A stretch of 64,000 bases of DNA. It comes from Hofstenia miamia (lineage: Eukaryota; Xenacoelomorpha; Acoela; Hofsteniidae). How positions within the stretch are numbered: position 1 is the stretch's first letter; every line of letters starts with the position of its first letter. The position numbers were made by a program, and so were the translations under genes. Shown here piece by piece: positions 58,063 through 64,000 of the stretch. The notes under the pieces are model-generated. The model ran no database searches. It was not told where the DNA came from and saw nothing but the letters and a program-made list of their open reading frames with translations. The stretch is from the NCBI GenBank assembly GCA_900660155.1, contig CABFPE010000006.1:2331292-2395291 (forward strand). Direction: 5' to 3'.

Positions 58063-61000
58063 ATGTATAACCCTAGCAGTTAGAAAACCTTTCTGGAAAC
58101 GCCACTAATCAAGTATTTTAAGCAGGGGTACTGTTTATGGTATGGCTATGTATGGGAAGACGAAATTTTTTAGCCATTCTTAATGCAATTATGTAAAATA
58201 TGATGAATGATGGTGAAATGTGCGTAGGATGAATGTGGTAATAGCAATGTGATTTCTAATATTTCGCAAAATCTATAGCAAATTTCAAGCTGTAATTAAA
58301 ATAAAACTATGTCTGTGTAACATGAAATTGTCCTGATTTCACAAAAGACAAACAATTCACTAGGTTGCAGAACAATTTTTAAGCATTCAGGAAAAAATTT
58401 TAAAATAAACCAATTATTTTTGTTTGTTCTCCAATACAATATATTTCGTTATTCGCAAATATTACAAATAAGAAATGATATTAATCTTCAGTATTTCTTT
58501 GCACTCTTCTATTACAATTGGGAAACAACATCATCCTTAGCGTTTAACCAAATTTATTAAAATTATTACACTAGTTTCAATTGAGTATATATTTACAATA
58601 AGCATCAGCAAGTAATCCAAATGGTCATTTTACTTTTTTCGAATTTGTGCACATGCATGCTCTATAAAAATTCACAATTATTTCCTCAAAAAAGTTGCTT
58701 AGCAACTATTAAGGTCCGCATCACTTATAAATTTTCTTAATTAGTAGATTTGTTAGAATAGCATAAACATGGGAAGGTTAGATTTCCATCCTCGTGCTGG
58801 TTGATAATCTTAATCATCGTTGAAATTCAAACTTTACATTGTTCAATAAATTTTTCCTCTTTGATTTCTTTAATTTAGGAGAACTCAACAATAAGTTATT
58901 AAAAATTATTTAAAAGATCGAGCATATGAGTATTTAATGCAAAGATTGAGTCTATGAAAAACGAAAAAGTTGAAAAGTGAATTCAATGTGTGCGGCAAAT
59001 AAGTTTGAAATGAAGTAATGAATCTCCTTATTGTCGTCCAAAACAAATTCCAAGATATTCCAAGAATAGAATAATTTTTAGGGCAGTTTTTTCTAATCTG
59101 GCAAAAAGCTTCCTACTAGTAGTGCGATAGAAAGTGTGAAAAATAGGAATGTAGATGATTCGCAATGGTTAAGCTAATGACATAAAAAGCACCTCATGAT
59201 TGTAAAATCCTCACGTTCATTGCAAAACCCCCTTAAAAATCAATGGAAACTGCAGAATTTTTAGGTTTCACATTCAGTAATATTCTTAATGTTTAAAGCA
59301 TGAGACAATAGTAGTAAATCTTTGTGACGTCATCTTTGAAATTAAAGAAATATTTCTCACGATATTTTCTGCGTTGCTGCGAATTTCCTTTTGCTTAAGT
59401 GGTTTTCACATTGACAAATTTTTAAGTGAACTCTCAAATGTCAACTCTTAAAGTTTTACAAAAAATATTAATCTTATTATTAAGAGCAATTTCTGCGAAA
59501 CTAAAAAGTGCTTTTACAAACCTCACTCCATTATCAATAGGCTTACTTCTCATAAGAAAAGATTTTTTCGTTCTATGTCTTTCTCACTCCACGAATATTT
59601 TTGCGCCTCCATCCTATGACATATGTTTTGGTTATCTTATTCCTCTCTATTGCTTTTATGATAATATACCACTGATTTTGAAATGTCCTTCAATAAATCA
59701 AGAAAAATGTACATTTAAAGCATTTCTGGAATTAGGAAAGTGTGGTAAAATTTATTCTTTTTGTGGGAATACCTTACCATTATATATTTAGCTTTATAAA
59801 TTTCCACTTAAATTTCAATGGATTTGAAATTGTGTAGTTGACACAAATGCCTTTACACATGCAGATATCTCTATATCGTAAAGTTTAAAGTGAATTCTTA
59901 TTAGAATATGTGAAAGTATTAGAATAATTATCAGATATCTACTTCTATTCTTTCAAATGAAATGCAGATATTTTGGAGATAATATTAGAAACACCAATTA
60001 ACATATTACAGAAATAATTTAGTCTTAAATTGTAAATAGTTCACCCACCAATCGATTTGAAATTCTTCCAACCTATTAGTGGCAATGGCCTTTCCCATTA
60101 ATATAAATAGCATGCATTTTATATAACATTTCATTTTTGTAAGCAATAACAGATATGCTATAGTTTATGTAGTCTATGTTGCCATCTAGTCAATCTATAT
60201 TACCACATTTTTGTTATTTAACTTCAAACGTCTAAGAAATTTTTTAAAATCAGATTTTTTCTAAAAACTAATTTTACATATAAATGCTCATAGTACAGAA
60301 ACTAATAAAAATATTCAAAATCTGAAAGCACGAAATGATAAAGGAGTGTCTGTTTTTTTAATTATATTTTAAAATTCTGCTCAATCACTGCTCTTTATGG
60401 ATGCAATTCTGTGCAAATGCTCTGTTACTCAACACCATGAACACTTATTTGGTGCATTTGCATGTCTAAATGTCATATGTGGTCTATCTACACAAAAAGA
60501 AATCGCCTTGAGCTGTTGCTATTCCATGGCATTTAGACCTAAAAATTTAATTCCATTCCAAGTTTCTTCTAAAACTAGGACTAAGCCTCTAGTTGTTGAA
60601 CATGCTCTCCAAGAGTTAATCATAACCAAAATATTGAAGATATTTTCAAAAGAAACTTAACTCCTTGGCAGATAATAATTATCAGTGAAATGAATAATAA
60701 TAATGAGAGTTCTAATATCTTTTGATGACGAATATATATTATAATGTCAATGGATACTACAAGGAAATGGTGTATTTCCAAGGGTAAATTTTCAGTTTTT
60801 TCACCCATTGCAAATGGCCTGGTTGAGTTGACACAATCTGAAGCTAAGACTCATCATTGTATTTTATTACCGGAAAATCATAGTAAGGTTTTCAACTGAA
60901 TAACTGTACAACCTATATTTCAAAAAGCATGTGAAAAAACTTAACTTATTATAAAATTTGTGTATAAGTGAGGATCCAGAATTAAAACTAAGAGAAACCT

Positions 61001-63560
61001 CATGACATAATAATTGTACAAGAATGACTGTTATTTTAGAAATCTACAATTTACTTTGTCAAATAAGAAAAAACTGCTAAATGTCATTCCCTAATATTTT
61101 AATTTCTATTATGAGAATTGTTCAGATAATCTATTACATAGATAACTAAATATAAATATTTAGTTATCTACGTTTATTACAAAAATTGAAAAAGGGAAAT
61201 TTTTATATATAATGACTTTTTTACTATTTTTCAATTTTGAGCTTGGTGAGTAATGTTTCTTTGCACTATGCCAAAAATAAGGCAATTTCCGTATTATAAA
61301 AGGTAAAAGTGTGTTATGATGATATGTAAAAATAAGGTTAAAAAAGTGCTAGCAATAGTGTGACTGTGCTTAATCTTACAAAGAAATATGTGTATTTTTA
61401 TGTCAGTATACAAATGAAATAACGGAAAGATTTCAATCCAAATTGAACGGGCTACGGGTTCCACTTACGGGTCACCAAAGTCTCAAAGGTGCTTCTTTAA
61501 CATCCAAACAAACTTGTTACCACAGACTCTGAAATAAACTCAGCTTCACAATCGTTTATCCGCATTTGCAATAAGCATACACGCTTGACAGTTTTATTCA
61601 TCAAGCACAAATTTTCCCCAAAACTCAATTGCTATGCGTGCACTTTCGATCTAAACAGCTACTGATTATGGTTGCTGGTTGAATAAACTCGACATCAGGT
61701 GATAGTTATTTAATTTATGCTCATGTTAATCTACTTATTCTTTTCCAAAACTAATACAAACCATACGTTGATCACCAAGCTGGTTTCTTCTTAAATTTAC
61801 ACCCTGTCACGAAGTGTTGAAGACTCACCCCTACGGATCTTGCAATGTCTATTTACAGAAAACAACCTAATTTAGGTTATTTGCTGTCCTCATGGACCGT
61901 AGACCTCTATTATCTGAACATTCATTATGGAGAGAACTTAAAAATTTTTGAAAGATTCCGATTTTAACATGAAATAAGTAGTTAATACTTTCAACATACT
62001 TCAAGCTTTGGAATAATTTTTAGCAAAATATTCACATAATATGGAGGCACATTCACCCATAGATATGTCTATTTCAAAATTTCCTTATAGGGATGGAGAA
62101 AATTGTCCATTTCAATGCACCCCACACTGCATAGAATTAAACCCATGGATGTCCTATTCCCACGAGTAACCTGTAAAATCCAAATATTAACAAAAACAAA
62201 CAAATAACGTTAAGCACAAGGTAAACATTGACAACTGGAATCGGATAGATATAAGTCATGTTATAAATGAGGAATTCACAAAGGAATTGAAACCAAGTAC
62301 AAAATTTTAAAAAGAATACTATACTTTAGCTAGGTTTAAAATGCAAAGACTTTTATGATGTGATCATTACAATGAAAATAACCCCTTTGGATCAAATTTT
62401 GAAAAATAACAAATTCTTCTAGAACTTGGGTATAATATTGTTTTATCAGACTTCACCATATAAAAAGCAAATTAGCGCAATTTCTCAAGATAAAACTTTG
62501 ATGATAAGTACATGTAGTATTATTTTGAATTTTTATTTATAGTTTTGAATTGCTGTCTCTGTGCCCACTCCCAAAATACCATAGGCCCGATTGGACTATA
62601 TAAATAAGAGGGCTATCCATCCCACGTTCTCGAAAAAAACCTAATAAAATAATATTAGTCCAAAATCCCGAATAAAGACCATATAATGAATAAAGTGGAT
62701 TATTCTTGAAAAATATATTTCACAAAATCGGGAAAACAGGATATTTTTTGCATTACTTGCTAAATTTTTGCGATAAACTTCTAAATTAGAAGCATTTTGG
62801 TGAAGATAATATAATCACATCTCTCAATATAACAATTGTTTACGGTTTTGGTTCTTTAAAACGCTAATGCAAATTTCATTCCGAAAGCCATTTTATATAT
62901 CTAAGCCATTTTTCGAAGCGTTTTTTCATTTTCAAAATGGTTAAAATATAAGTAATACAAAATAGTAATTTTTCAATATTTTCAAATATAATATTGTCGA
63001 GGATAATTGTGGAAAACCTGTGTTGAAAACAAAAAAGACAGCTTCGCTAAGTTTTAGATAAACCTTTCTTCTGTAACTATATCATTGAAAAACCCATTAG
63101 AATTTAAAATATGCCAAAATTAGAAGTATGTACACTAAAACGGGAAAATCTTAATGAATAATATTGCCATTTCATATTTTACAAATGCGGTGCAAATTTC
63201 ATGCGAATTGGACTACAAATATATATTGAAGTTAACAAAAAACTGGGACGATCCCATTATTACATTTTATGTGTGTTTTTTTCCAATCGTGCTTATACAT
63301 ATTGGTTATGAAACAAAAGCCTGTAGAGGTATTCAAATTATAGTTGAATTATCTTTGTGTCCCATTTTGACACAACATTAGGTTATTTCAAACACATTAA
63401 AAGCTAGAAAAATTTGAATTGAGTTAAAATTCATGTTGCATTTCGTTTGGTCAAATACCCATTTGGACAAATATCTTATTTACGGCTTTGATATGATGAC
63501 AGTAAGCTACAAAGAATTCCTAGCTGTGAAATTTTATGATATTATTTCCATGTGCTATTC
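58063..63560. other. Non-coding stretch with unclassified repeats
   Basis: Open frames at 59426-59791 and 60397-60660 have no recognisable similarity. Around 60310-60360 a segment resembles one at about 5380-5440, suggesting dispersed copies of an unknown repeat. No exons with convincing splice sites. Confidence 0.45.
61139..61170. repeat. Near-perfect palindrome, 15-bp arms
   Basis: TAGATAACTAAATAT and its exact complement ATATTTAGTTATCTA face each other with two bases between. It could form a hairpin; no element ends were recognised around it. Confidence 0.85.
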
Positions 63561-64000
63561 CAGTGATGGAATCCGATCGGATCTCGGATCGGTTCGGATT
63601 GGATCGGATCGGATCTTCATTTTGAGAAAAGTCCGATCTGTTTCGTATCCAAAAATTTTTAAAACTTGTGTATTTTGTACATTTTATAAATCACCCACAT
63701 TTTTACATTGAATCCAAATTTCAGTGTGTTTATAATCTCAATCTAAGTGAAATTTTGTAATTGAATTTCATTGTTCATACAACAGGTTCATCGTTATTTT
63801 TTCCAAAAATTTATAAAATTGGTGACGAATACTTTAAATCTGAAAATGCGATTCGTATTATCCGTCACATAAAGATAAAATTGTAAAGCAACCAAAAACA
63901 TTTGTTTGTACAACCTTGCAAATGGAAGAGCAGAATTCTGAAAAGGATTCTCTCTAATATGTATTTCAAAGAAAAAGCAGAGAACACAGAGAAGCAAGTG
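63561..64000. mobile_element. Left end of a hAT-like element with GGATC array (runs off window)
   Basis: Begins CAGTGATGGAATCCGATCGG and continues into about seven tandem GATCGG / GGATC words up to 63615, followed by AT-rich non-coding DNA to the window edge. The terminus matches those of the hAT-like elements at 45713 (CAGAGATGGAA) and 49436 (CAGCGATGTA). The preceding 8 bases GTGCTATT would be the target duplication; the right end is outside. Confidence 0.55.

Noticed and set aside
59426-60660. Two plus-strand open frames as genes
   Set aside because: AT-rich hydrophobic or unstructured peptides without known motifs or splice sites; more likely parts of a decayed repeat.

Overview
The window is a piece of an AT-rich (roughly 70 % A+T by eye) animal genome. 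There are no operons or ribosome-binding sites. Coding sequence is split by GT-AG introns and diluted by transposon debris. Two host genes are recognisable, both on the + strand. The first is the 3' end of a Krueppel-like factor gene (exons 7748-7875 and 10575-10861). The second is what looks like a complete seven-exon MAK16 gene (39017-54488), which encodes a nucleolar factor for 60S ribosome assembly. Dispersed, strongly decayed repeats of many classes suggest an invertebrate; I cannot name the phylum.

Layout. 1-2580: non-coding, microsatellites. 2581-2811: a candidate exon with a C-x2-C...C-x2-C cluster. 2812-11000: introns and 3' part of the KLF gene; its last exon carries a CtBP-type PLDLT motif at the extreme C-terminus. 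11000-17000: non-coding with repeat relics and one gap with duplicated flanks. 17000-28200: about 11 kb almost without CpG, holding an old Ty3/Gypsy fossil (integrase and reverse-transcriptase pieces, minus strand), a piggyBac-type MITE with TTAA borders and a 220-bp CAGGG-ended MITE. CpG returns abruptly at 28230, at a possible first exon on the minus strand.

28446-33819: a patchwork of CR1/Jockey-type LINE copies on the minus strand, stitched with four single-N joins. ORF1 (PHD finger) and ORF2 (endonuclease, reverse transcriptase) lie in one frame, separated only by a TGA that is present in two copies. 34044-35257: a decayed Tc1 element with TA target duplications and about 40-bp inverted repeats. 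37620-38560: relic of a multicopy transposon-associated gene family.

MAK16 has short exons and two introns of about 6.6 kb swollen by DNA transposons. Intron 3 holds a piggyBac element (43530-46845) with a non-autonomous hAT-like element (45713-46764) nested in it, plus a 1000-N gap. Intron 5 holds a nearly intact hAT element (49436-51941) whose ends are packed with GCGGTTTAAACCGC palindromes. Downstream are two LINE 3' ends of one family, a Penelope-like signature, and at the right edge the left end of a third hAT-like element (63561 onward). The three hAT-like elements share a CAGNGATG terminus, but each has its own palindromic subterminal array.
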